From: Candidatus Dojkabacteria bacterium CG_4_10_14_0_2_um_filter_Dojkabacteria_WS6_41_15
Lineage (GTDB): Bacteria; Patescibacteriota; Dojkabacteria; GCA-002793355
DNA length: 28,991 bases
Reading direction: 5' to 3'
Assembly: GCA_002793355.1 (NCBI GenBank)
Contig: PFQB01000030.1
Span: forward strand, 1-28,991
Made by a program: the position numbers and the translations under genes. Under the pieces are notes generated by a model. That model made no database searches and was not told the origin of the DNA. It worked only from the letters and a program-made list of their open reading frames with translations. This document shows, in pieces, positions 16,044 through 22,916 of the stretch. Each line of letters begins with the position of its first letter. The stretch's first letter is position 1.

Positions 16044-16913
16044 GAGTAGAAATCCTATACCCACAAGGGCAAAGATAATACCAAGGAGAATTTTGAACCA
16101 ATACTTTTTTAGGTCAATTTCCTTAAATATAAAGATTCCGATAGCAATTACCCAAAGTATGCTCAACTGTATGATAGTTAATCCGATAGATACAGGAATA
16201 AGTTTGTACGATTGAAGCATAAAGAAGCTCGCTCCGAGGTAAAGAAATCCGGACAAAATGCTCAGTGTCCAATCTTTTCGACCTATAGGGGTAAAGTTTT
16301 TTCTCAACTTTTCTTGACTGAGCATGTATAGAAGAAGCGTTGAGAGAATGCCAAAACTCCATACTACTTGCTGAGAATACACCCCCACATTGACAGTGAC
16401 ATATTTATTAATAGCACTAACGACACCAAATCCAAGACCCGATAATATTCCTAGTAGGATACCGCTATTACTATTTTCTGTGTTGTCTGAAGATCTCGTA
16501 TTTGTAAGGAAAACCGCCGATAAGAAAACGGCTACTCCTGCTAAAATAGCAAATACACTATTGGTGTGTGCAGATTCACCTAACAGGAAAAGACCTAATA
16601 TAATACCAACTGGGCCTTGAAGATTCTTCCATTGCCCCGATCGCGAGATGCCTATTGAGTCTATAGATCGAACGAAAGCGACAAAAGATACCGCCCAAAT
16701 AATACCTGCCGGGTATGCCCACAACAAACTGATATTTATTGCCTCGTGGAATTTTAAAAAAGGTTGAAGGAGATAAAGTACAAGGGAACCAACAAAAAAT
16801 CCCGTTGACATCAGTACGCTAAAGTAAATCGGCTGTGTTTTGGTTAATTTCCTTGGAATAATGTACAGCGCAAAAAATAATGAGCTGATTATTGCATATA
16901 TGTATCCGACCAT
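16026..16913 (-). CDS. DMT-superfamily (EamA or GRP-like) transporter
   Basis: 295 residues, about ten membrane helices in two halves, with the first beginning MVGYIYAIISSLFFALYIIP. The second half starts near SGILLGILSGLGFGVVSAIN. Helix ends carry GQWKNLQGPVGIILGLFLLGE, the conserved tail-of-half motif of the family. It probably moves a small metabolite or sugar across the inner membrane. The ATG at 16913 is chosen because a perfect TATAAT ends six bases upstream; an ATG at 16928 would lie over the -10 box. It lies in the segment between the two tmRNA-3'-end copies. It differs from the broken EamA gene at 7778-8644 and is not a close copy. Confidence 0.82.
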   Translation of the reverse strand: MVGYIYAIISSLFFALYIIPRKLTKTQPIYFSVLMSTGFFVGSLVLYLLQPFLKFHEAINISLLWAYPAGIIWAVSFVAFVRSIDSIGISRSGQWKNLQGPVGIILGLFLLGESAHTNSVFAILAGVAVFLSAVFLTNTRSSDNTENSNSGILLGILSGLGFGVVSAINKYVTVNVGVYSQQVVWSFGILSTLLLYMLSQEKLRKNFTPIGRKDWTLSILSGFLYLGASFFMLQSYKLIPVSIGLTIIQLSILWVIAIGIFIFKEIDLKKYWFKILLGIIFALVGIGFLLLAQFK

Positions 16914-16919
16914 TGAAAC

Positions 16920-16947
16920 ATTATACATATAATTACAACTGTGGTAA
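16920..16947 (-). promoter_or_regulatory. Promoter of the island transporter
   Basis: Minus strand: TTACCA (16942-16947), 16-base spacer, perfect TATAAT (16920-16925), six bases, ATG at 16913. A leaderless transcript is expected. Confidence 0.55.
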
Positions 16948-17001
16948 GGCTGTTAGAAACACTGCCGCAGGTTCTAAAGTATGGGTTCTTTTCTATATTA
17001 T

Positions 17002-17422
17002 TGGAGGTGAGGGGAATCGAACCCCTGTTCAGCTGTTTTCTAAAAGAAGCTTCTCCCAAGGCAGCCCGAATTGTGTACTAGATTTCGCCTAGAAATCGGA
17101 CAAAAAAGCGAAACACGCCCTCACTTATACAACTCCATCGTTCCAGAGGAGCTGGACGACAGGTCGGCATACACTTTATTACTCCTAACTTCTCGCTTGG
17201 TATGCAAAGGAGGAGAGGTCAGTTACGTCTTATTAGACGAGTGAGAGTGCAGCCATTGGAGCTGACACAACTGAGGCAACTGCCTTAATTGCACCATTCA
17301 CAACAGATGCGACTTTCTCAGAAAAGCTTTTATTGGCACTTTATGTGCTTTGAGAGTTTTACGGGATCTCAGCCCGCTTGGCTACTTCTTTCAACGAACA
17401 ACCGTCTAAACCGATCACCCCC
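17002..17422 (-). ncRNA. ssrA: tmRNA (SsrA)
   Basis: A one-piece transfer-messenger RNA of about 421 nt that frees stalled ribosomes with SmpB and tags the broken protein. The 5' end GGGGGTG pairs over seven bases with the 3' CACCTCC (one G-U), with discriminator A; CCA is not encoded. The T-arm AGGGGTTCGATTCCCCT is canonical. The D-loop region reads GGTTTAGACGG where most tmRNAs have TTCGAC. The tag frame resumes at GCC (17337-17335), codes for 34 residues starting ANKSFSEKVA and ending APMAALSLV, and stops at TAATAA (17235-17230). This is longer than most tags and lacks the usual -ALAA end. The identity is firm; the resume codon is inferred from the upstream AGT and an in-frame stop just before it. 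Confidence 0.95.
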
Positions 17423-17445
17423 TAAAGTTTGTCGGAGACAAGGGT

Positions 17446-17475
17446 ATTATAACATTTTTAGGACTTTTTTGACAA
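17446..17475 (-). promoter_or_regulatory. tmRNA promoter
   Basis: Minus strand: TTGTCA (17470-17475), 18-base spacer, perfect TATAAT (17446-17451). Transcription would begin about 17 bases before the mature 5' end at 17422, so a short 5' trim is needed. Confidence 0.75.
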
Positions 17476-17498
17476 TAATTCGTCAACTCACCAATTCA

Positions 17499-20486
17499 TT
17501 AATCCCTTAGCTCAACCGTCACGTCCTCTTTCCTCACAAACGTCTTCACCCACTTATCGTCAACCTTCGAAAAGCCTTGCGCCTGCAATTTCTCCTCTGA
17601 AATCTTCGAATTAAGTGCGCTTCTGGTAATTATCACTCTAACAGCTTCAGTATCGTAACCCGATTGCTTGTATATTGGCAACGATACCGGAACCGTATTC
17701 ATCGTAAATTCAACTGTAATTGGCTTTGTTTCTTGCTTCAGAATTTGTGCCTCGGCAAGTAAATACGTTCCCTGATTAAGTGTTTGATAAATTACTGGGT
17801 TCTTTGTATACCCCGTTGAACGAAGATAGGTAAATTCGCTTGGATAATAAATTCGCTGCTCGTTCACGTACTTCCCTTCTGGGTAGCTGTCCGTTTTGCT
17901 GTCATTGGTATACAACATCGTTATGGTTGCTTTTCTGTCCACTTCGTTCAAAATTACGTCAATTGAGCGTTTAATAAATCGATTCGCTTTATTCCCACCC
18001 CAATTCCAATCTACAATAAATAACGGCTTATCTTGATACTTAACCGTTCTATATGTTGCAAAGTGGTCAAGCAAACGAGTTCGAAGTTCCGTATTTTCGG
18101 AATATATCATTAGGGAATGTTGCGTTATTGAACGACCAAAAACTTTCAACACTTCTTGCTTTTGCGCAAGAGGTGCAGAGGCAATCATGTCAAGCAACTT
18201 TGGAACAAATTGTGACAATACCGAGGTTTTTCCTTGTGAGCCCGGAACAAACTGTGAATGTAACTCCCCTACTTTATCATAAAGATTACCTGCGTTTACC
18301 TCTCCCAGTCCGTCGACTTTAACACCTCCTACTACTGATAATAAATCGCGAATAACCTGAAATGTCATGGCTACAGTAACATCGTTTTGCTGTGCTAAAG
18401 TTGATTGTGCAAGGAACTGCGAAACTTGCTTAGAGGTAACATCCATTGCAGGATTCCAATTGCTTAACGAGAGTTTCATTGTCTTCACACCAAGTGCTCG
18501 CTGCATGTCAGTTGGGGCGGCAACACCAGAGATGCTCCCATCAAAATTATACACATCATTCACAACCAACTTCCCCACTTGTCCATTTTCGACATTCATT
18601 ATCGCGTAGCTAGTAAACCACCCACCTGTGGCTCGAATTTCGGTTTCATTCTGCAGCATCACAAAATAATTTCGCTTCTCTTTGTAACCAAGCAAATACG
18701 GTATCGAATCATAACCGCGAGATAGCTCATCCACAGCAGTGGCATATTGAGTAGCAGCGTTTTTCACTTTGTATAAGTTGCCCTGTACCGAGGAGGGGAA
18801 CTTGAAGATATCAACCCGTTGAAGCCGTGTGTTGCCAATTTTTGCGTCCTGACTTGCTTGGACGACTGCGTTTTCTTTTGACATTATCTGTCCAATTTCT
18901 GTTGAATAATCCCTTGGTACCGTCTCAATGGCTGCATTCGGCGAGACGGCCGCTAGACCTTTAGCAATGTTCATTGCAGGGCCAATAGCGTCTAGCACAA
19001 CAGCTGCACTGTCTACTATGTCCTTTCCGCCGTAAACTAAGTCCGAGCTAGCTATATACAGGGACCCGATTTTTGGAATATTCTTTAAATACCCTACAGA
19101 TTTATAATCTTTCGTTAACCCATCAACCAAAACAGGAAGTTGCTTTGCATACGAAGAAAGGTTTCTTGACTCTAAATTTGTGACCTCTTGTTTTATCTGT
19201 TTAAGCAACACATATATTCTGTAACTAGTTATAGCAAAGTGGATGTACGGTGTCGCTAGCAAAAAAACCAGTATAGCTACAATAAACCCAGTAATTCCTT
19301 TATTTTTCTGTTGTTTTTCTGCCGGCGTGGATACTTTTTTTGAGGGTCTCGTAAACGAAAGCAGGCGCAATAGTGGCCGTGCAATCAAACGTTGGTACAC
19401 ACTATATTTCATACCTTCAATCCCTACCGAAGATATATGCGGCGAAGTTTTTTTTGACTCTTCGGCAGTTCCTTCGATAACCGCAGTTGCTACAGCTCCC
19501 TGCTGTTTCCAGGGCTTGTCCAGCTGTTTTGCCATCGAGGCCATTGCTTCGGAAAGAGCTTGTTCCAACTGTACTTGAGGATCCCAACCCAAACCACTAA
19601 CTGATTGTGCTAAGCACATATCTTTGAGTTTTGTCACCAACTCGTGCTTTGGGAGAATTTCATTAAACACAACCTCTCGCTCCTCTGCGGTCAGTTCAAG
19701 GAGTTGATACGCAACACTTAACGAAGTAAAGGGATGAGAATAGGCAGCAAGGTAAGTTCTGCCTTTTGCCTCTGGAGAAAAGGCAGCTTTTAGCACAGCA
19801 TATACGGCATCTTCTGTATTTACCAAATAATTTTGCTGCATTCCATCCCCAAAAACGTTTACCTTTCTGCGAAGAATCACCTCTCTAAGAAGCCTGGCCA
19901 CGTAAGTTGGTGAGGACAAATCAGAATCGCGTCCAATTAACTCGCCCAGACGGACTACTCTTGCATTCGCATTGTTTCTCTCGGCATATTCTAATACTAA
20001 GGATTCTGCATATTTCTGAAGTTGAACGTTTGGCTCTGGCAAGGGTTCAAGTAATTGGCTTACATAACCAGAAGTAATTAAGGTAAAAGAAGAATCAAAT
20101 GAAACTGCCAATTTCATATAGGCATCTAAACGATTCGATTCACGGATAAATTCTTTATGGCCTAAGCGCTCGATTTCCATATTTTCAGGAAATATAACTG
20201 GATAGGTGCTCCCCACTGTTAGTTGAGACAGGAAATAGTACACATAATCAATCTTCTTGAACTTTTCGAGATTCTTAAAGGTACTCTCTGCCTCCATAAA
20301 TAAACAATCCTGCCTATTCAGCATTTCTCCCAAAAGCTGGCGTTTGGGTTGCGTCAATTTGTCCACGATTAACAACCGACTACCCTGTTCAAGTAATATT
20401 TTCGCAAGTTTTACCGCTACAGGGTTTGCAATATTGACCAGAATCGTTACTGGTAACGATGATTTAGTAAATTGATCGATAGTCAT
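17499..20486 (-). CDS. DUF4012 surface protein fused to a degenerate SDR (epimerase-like) domain
   Basis: 995 residues. Residues 1-310 have the fold pattern of NAD-dependent epimerases (VTILVNIANPVAVKLAKILL, VVRLGELIGRDSD, VFGDGMQQNYLVNTEDAVYA), but the GxxGxxG loop is NIANPVAV and the YxxxK pair is YAESL (159-163), so the two key catalytic features are lost. After a basic stretch, one membrane helix lies at about 398-420, then a coiled-coil-like region. A DUF4012 domain is signalled by YFVMLQNETEIRATGGWFTS (607-626) and continues to the C-terminus. The N-part should be cytoplasmic and DUF4012 outside. Its ATG shares a base with the PEGA stop (TAATG). DUF4012 proteins are common in CPR and some Gram-positives; function not known, with an envelope or polysaccharide link inferred. 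Confidence 0.85.
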   Translation of the reverse strand: MTIDQFTKSSLPVTILVNIANPVAVKLAKILLEQGSRLLIVDKLTQPKRQLLGEMLNRQDCLFMEAESTFKNLEKFKKIDYVYYFLSQLTVGSTYPVIFPENMEIERLGHKEFIRESNRLDAYMKLAVSFDSSFTLITSGYVSQLLEPLPEPNVQLQKYAESLVLEYAERNNANARVVRLGELIGRDSDLSSPTYVARLLREVILRRKVNVFGDGMQQNYLVNTEDAVYAVLKAAFSPEAKGRTYLAAYSHPFTSLSVAYQLLELTAEEREVVFNEILPKHELVTKLKDMCLAQSVSGLGWDPQVQLEQALSEAMASMAKQLDKPWKQQGAVATAVIEGTAEESKKTSPHISSVGIEGMKYSVYQRLIARPLLRLLSFTRPSKKVSTPAEKQQKNKGITGFIVAILVFLLATPYIHFAITSYRIYVLLKQIKQEVTNLESRNLSSYAKQLPVLVDGLTKDYKSVGYLKNIPKIGSLYIASSDLVYGGKDIVDSAAVVLDAIGPAMNIAKGLAAVSPNAAIETVPRDYSTEIGQIMSKENAVVQASQDAKIGNTRLQRVDIFKFPSSVQGNLYKVKNAATQYATAVDELSRGYDSIPYLLGYKEKRNYFVMLQNETEIRATGGWFTSYAIMNVENGQVGKLVVNDVYNFDGSISGVAAPTDMQRALGVKTMKLSLSNWNPAMDVTSKQVSQFLAQSTLAQQNDVTVAMTFQVIRDLLSVVGGVKVDGLGEVNAGNLYDKVGELHSQFVPGSQGKTSVLSQFVPKLLDMIASAPLAQKQEVLKVFGRSITQHSLMIYSENTELRTRLLDHFATYRTVKYQDKPLFIVDWNWGGNKANRFIKRSIDVILNEVDRKATITMLYTNDSKTDSYPEGKYVNEQRIYYPSEFTYLRSTGYTKNPVIYQTLNQGTYLLAEAQILKQETKPITVEFTMNTVPVSLPIYKQSGYDTEAVRVIITRSALNSKISEEKLQAQGFSKVDDKWVKTFVRKEDVTVELRD

Positions 20487-21259
20487 TATCTGTCCAGGTT
20501 GATTTGATATTGATAAAGCTGAGTTTCCACAGTAACTTGTTTATCTGCTGAAATTGTGATGTCGATAAGTACCGGCTTGTAGCCTTCTTTCTCCAGTAAC
20601 AATTGATGAGCTCCCGAGGATAACGTATCAGACACAAACGGCGCAGTTCCTACAATTGTTCCATCCACCCTCACTTTCACTTCCCCAGGTAATGCTTTAA
20701 CAACCAGCAAGGAATCGCCATCTTTACGGTTTGAAGATGCTATGACACTATAACTAAACAGCGATGTTTCTGGAGCCACATTTGCTTTGACAATGGTCGC
20801 GTTTCCCGGAAATACTTCAATATCAATCGCTGCCTCTTTAAAAAAACCGTTGGCGTTTTCGGCGGCTTGTACCTTCAATTTATGCCTACCGGCATCAATA
20901 TTCTCGCCCGTAAAGGGTGTCTGCCCAACAACTTTTCCATCCAGATAAATCTGTGTTCTGGTGTAATCTGACGAAACAATAAGAGTTCCCGTACCTCCGA
21001 TTTGGATTGGACCTAAAAGATTTCTTATGGGATCGATTAGGCCGAAATAACTGAGTACCATCACTAGAATAACACTAAGCAGTGCAATTTTCGCAGAAAA
21101 CTGGAGCAGCTTGGCACCATTTCTTGACGCAACGCGAGCAGGAAATAAGCCGGCCTCTACGCTAGCATCTACCTCTGCTTCCTGCTTTTGAAAAGACGTC
21201 ATGATACGAGGCATAGCATTTGCAGCTTTTTCTTTATTTCGTGAAAACCAACGAGGCAT
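20486..21259 (-). CDS. Membrane-anchored protein with two PEGA domains
   Basis: 257 residues: a basic, polar cytoplasmic N-terminus (1-50), one membrane helix (about 53-75, SAKIALLSVILVMVLSYFGL), then two outward PEGA domains. The first has GTLIVSSDYTRTQIYLDGKV and GQTPFTGENIDAGRHKLKV; the second has KVRVDGTIVGTAPFVSDTLS and AHQLLLEKEGYKPV. PEGA repeats are beta-rich, surface-exposed domains linked to cell-wall or S-layer structures. It is the first gene of a two-gene unit and is coupled by TAATG to the SDR-DUF4012 gene, so both may act in one envelope complex. The start follows a -10 box by five bases. Confidence 0.85.
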   Translation of the reverse strand: MPRWFSRNKEKAANAMPRIMTSFQKQEAEVDASVEAGLFPARVASRNGAKLLQFSAKIALLSVILVMVLSYFGLIDPIRNLLGPIQIGGTGTLIVSSDYTRTQIYLDGKVVGQTPFTGENIDAGRHKLKVQAAENANGFFKEAAIDIEVFPGNATIVKANVAPETSLFSYSVIASSNRKDGDSLLVVKALPGEVKVRVDGTIVGTAPFVSDTLSSGAHQLLLEKEGYKPVLIDITISADKQVTVETQLYQYQINLDR

Positions 21260-21264
21260 AGGTC

Positions 21265-21293
21265 AGTATAGCAAAGATTGGCAAATTAGTTAA
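21265..21293 (-). promoter_or_regulatory. Promoter of the PEGA/DUF4012 operon
   Basis: Minus strand: TTAACT (21288-21293), 17-base spacer, TATACT (21265-21270), five bases, ATG at 21259. The -35 lies in the last unit of the heptamer repeat. A leaderless transcript is expected. Confidence 0.6.
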
Positions 21294-21320
21294 CAGTTAC
21301 TAGCTAATAGTTAATAGTTA
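21286..21320 (-). repeat. Five tandem heptamers with stops in all three frames
   Basis: Minus strand units: TAACTAT, TAACTAT, TAGCTAG, TAACTGT, TAACTAA. Each starts with a stop codon, and a period of seven puts them in successive frames, so all three forward frames close. The array begins inside the last codons of uvrC, whose TAA is the second unit, and ends on the -35 of the next operon. Confidence 0.75.
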
Positions 21321-22633
21321 GGTAATTTTAGTTCCATTAGCTTCTTTCTGTACTTATTTGCGAATCGATGGGCTTCGTCGCGAAGTTCGCGTAAATGCAG
21401 ATACCCAAGATTGTTCTTCTCTACCTTGGTAACTTTCCATTTGCCGTCAACGTTTCTAATGAAAAAATCATTTGGCTTGAAAATTCCAATTAAGGGGATT
21501 CTTTCGAAAGGTGTGCCTACTACCGCTTTCATTACGGCGGAAACCTGCCCTTTTCCGCCGTCAAGTAGCAGGATATCGGGAAGTCGCCAGCCTTGCTTTA
21601 TCCGGCGTCCTAGTATTTCTTGCATCATGGCAAAATCAGAAATACCTTTGGTGTATTTAATACGAAATTTGCGGTATTGGTCTTTGGCGAGATGCCCATT
21701 TTCGCTCACAACCATCGAGCCAACGGTCCACTTTTCCATAATGTTTGAAATGTCGTAACACTCAATTCTTTGCACCGACGTAATACCAAAAATCTGCGCG
21801 ATATCGTCGGCGCGCCGAGCATAAATATCTACTAACAGATTGGGGTTATCCATATACTGCTCGGGCAGAATACTGGCAGTCTCAAGTTGATGCAATTTGG
21901 TCAGTGTGTCGCGGATTTCTTTCGCCTGTTCAAACTTCTCATCAAACGCATACTTGTTCATTTCCTTTTCAAGATCTTCGATCGCAGCGGAATAACCCTT
22001 CTTCAAAAAAACTTCGAGTCCAAGAATGTTTTTCCTGTTTTCGGCATAGTTCGTAATGTCACCGCAAGCACCGGGGCATAGGCCAATATGTGCATACAGG
22101 CAGGCTCTCTTTTGTTTTAGAGATTGAGTAAGTTTTGCTTTTGTGTATTCGCAATGTGGGTATATTCGGCGCAAATACTTCAGCACCTTGATTACCAAAG
22201 AGCCGTCTGGGTAAGGGCCAAAATATCTGGTTCTTTTAGCACCTCTTCCGTGCACACCAATGATTTTAGAAAATGTGTATTTTTTTCCTTCAACGAGAAT
22301 ATCAAAATCCTGAATTGCAATATACTTATACGACTTATCGTCTTTCAGCGAAATGTTGTAATAAGGTTTGTACCGTTTTATTAGGTCTGCCTCGAGTAAG
22401 AACGCCTCAATTTCGGAACGCACTTGAATAATATCTAAGTCCGCAATTTGCGAAACAAGCGCTTCTGTCTTTGGACCTTTGTAGATGTTGACGAAATAGC
22501 TGGAGACACGATTTCTTAGGTTTTTCGCTTTGCCCACATAGATGATTTTCCGTTTGTCGTTGAAGTACAGGTAGCAGCCTGCAGTTGTAGGAAGATTGGC
22601 GAGTTTTTTCTGAAGTTTTGGTGATATTTCCAT
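21311..22633 (-). CDS. uvrC: Excinuclease ABC subunit C, short form without the HhH tail
   Basis: Makes the two incisions in nucleotide-excision repair with UvrA and UvrB. In 440 residues: a GIY-YIG domain (about 14-95; GCYLYF, then IIYVGKAKNLRNRV), the four-cysteine set C161, C178, C186, C190 that suits the Fe-S site, a UVR motif for UvrB binding (234-250, FEQAKEIRDTLTKLHQL), and the RNase H-like domain with catalytic residues D294 (ECYDIS), D358 (LLLDGG) and H422 (DEAHRF). Family members have about 600 residues and end in a helix-hairpin-helix; here the protein ends about ten residues after the RNase H fold, in the heptamer repeat. Both active sites look complete. It is the last gene of the uvrA cluster, 24 bases after the small Cys protein, with no visible Shine-Dalgarno. 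Confidence 0.93.
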   Translation of the reverse strand: MEISPKLQKKLANLPTTAGCYLYFNDKRKIIYVGKAKNLRNRVSSYFVNIYKGPKTEALVSQIADLDIIQVRSEIEAFLLEADLIKRYKPYYNISLKDDKSYKYIAIQDFDILVEGKKYTFSKIIGVHGRGAKRTRYFGPYPDGSLVIKVLKYLRRIYPHCEYTKAKLTQSLKQKRACLYAHIGLCPGACGDITNYAENRKNILGLEVFLKKGYSAAIEDLEKEMNKYAFDEKFEQAKEIRDTLTKLHQLETASILPEQYMDNPNLLVDIYARRADDIAQIFGITSVQRIECYDISNIMEKWTVGSMVVSENGHLAKDQYRKFRIKYTKGISDFAMMQEILGRRIKQGWRLPDILLLDGGKGQVSAVMKAVVGTPFERIPLIGIFKPNDFFIRNVDGKWKVTKVEKNNLGYLHLRELRDEAHRFANKYRKKLMELKLPNY

Positions 22634-22657
22634 TTGCCGGTCTGTTGTGAATTTTCA

Positions 22658-22900
22658 CTACCTCAAATGAGGAGTAACCGTAAGAGTTACTTTTTCGTCA
22701 ACATTTACTTTTCCTGTGACGCTTACTTTTACTTCCGGGTTACATAGCGATTGTGCGCCGCAATGATGGCATTGCATAATACGTCTGCGAGCATGTCTCA
22801 TCTTTTGCCAATTCCACATTCTTAATACATCGTCAGGATCCTTTTCTTTTGTATATGTTTCGGACTTCGTTTGATTTCCACAGCGCGGAGTTATATCCAT
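22658..22900 (-). CDS. Small Cys-containing protein between uvrA and uvrC
   Basis: An 80-residue frame that fills the space between uvrA (16 bases) and uvrC (24 bases), on the same strand. Cysteines are in PRCGNQT and in MQCHHCGAQSLCNPE (C-x2-C-x5-C), so a zinc site is possible. The middle is basic (WQKMRHARRRIM) and the C-terminus is a beta-like V/T/K stretch. No family is recognised. The even spacing in the cluster and Cys pattern support a real gene; the lack of any ribosome-binding site or known homologue weakens it. Confidence 0.5.
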   Translation of the reverse strand: MDITPRCGNQTKSETYTKEKDPDDVLRMWNWQKMRHARRRIMQCHHCGAQSLCNPEVKVSVTGKVNVDEKVTLTVTPHLR

Positions 22901-22916
22901 AGTGAATCATTATCAA

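Noticed and set aside
22124..22658. Open frames on both strands within uvrC
   Set aside because: They are shadows of uvrC, with cysteine- and phenylalanine-rich nonsense sequence.
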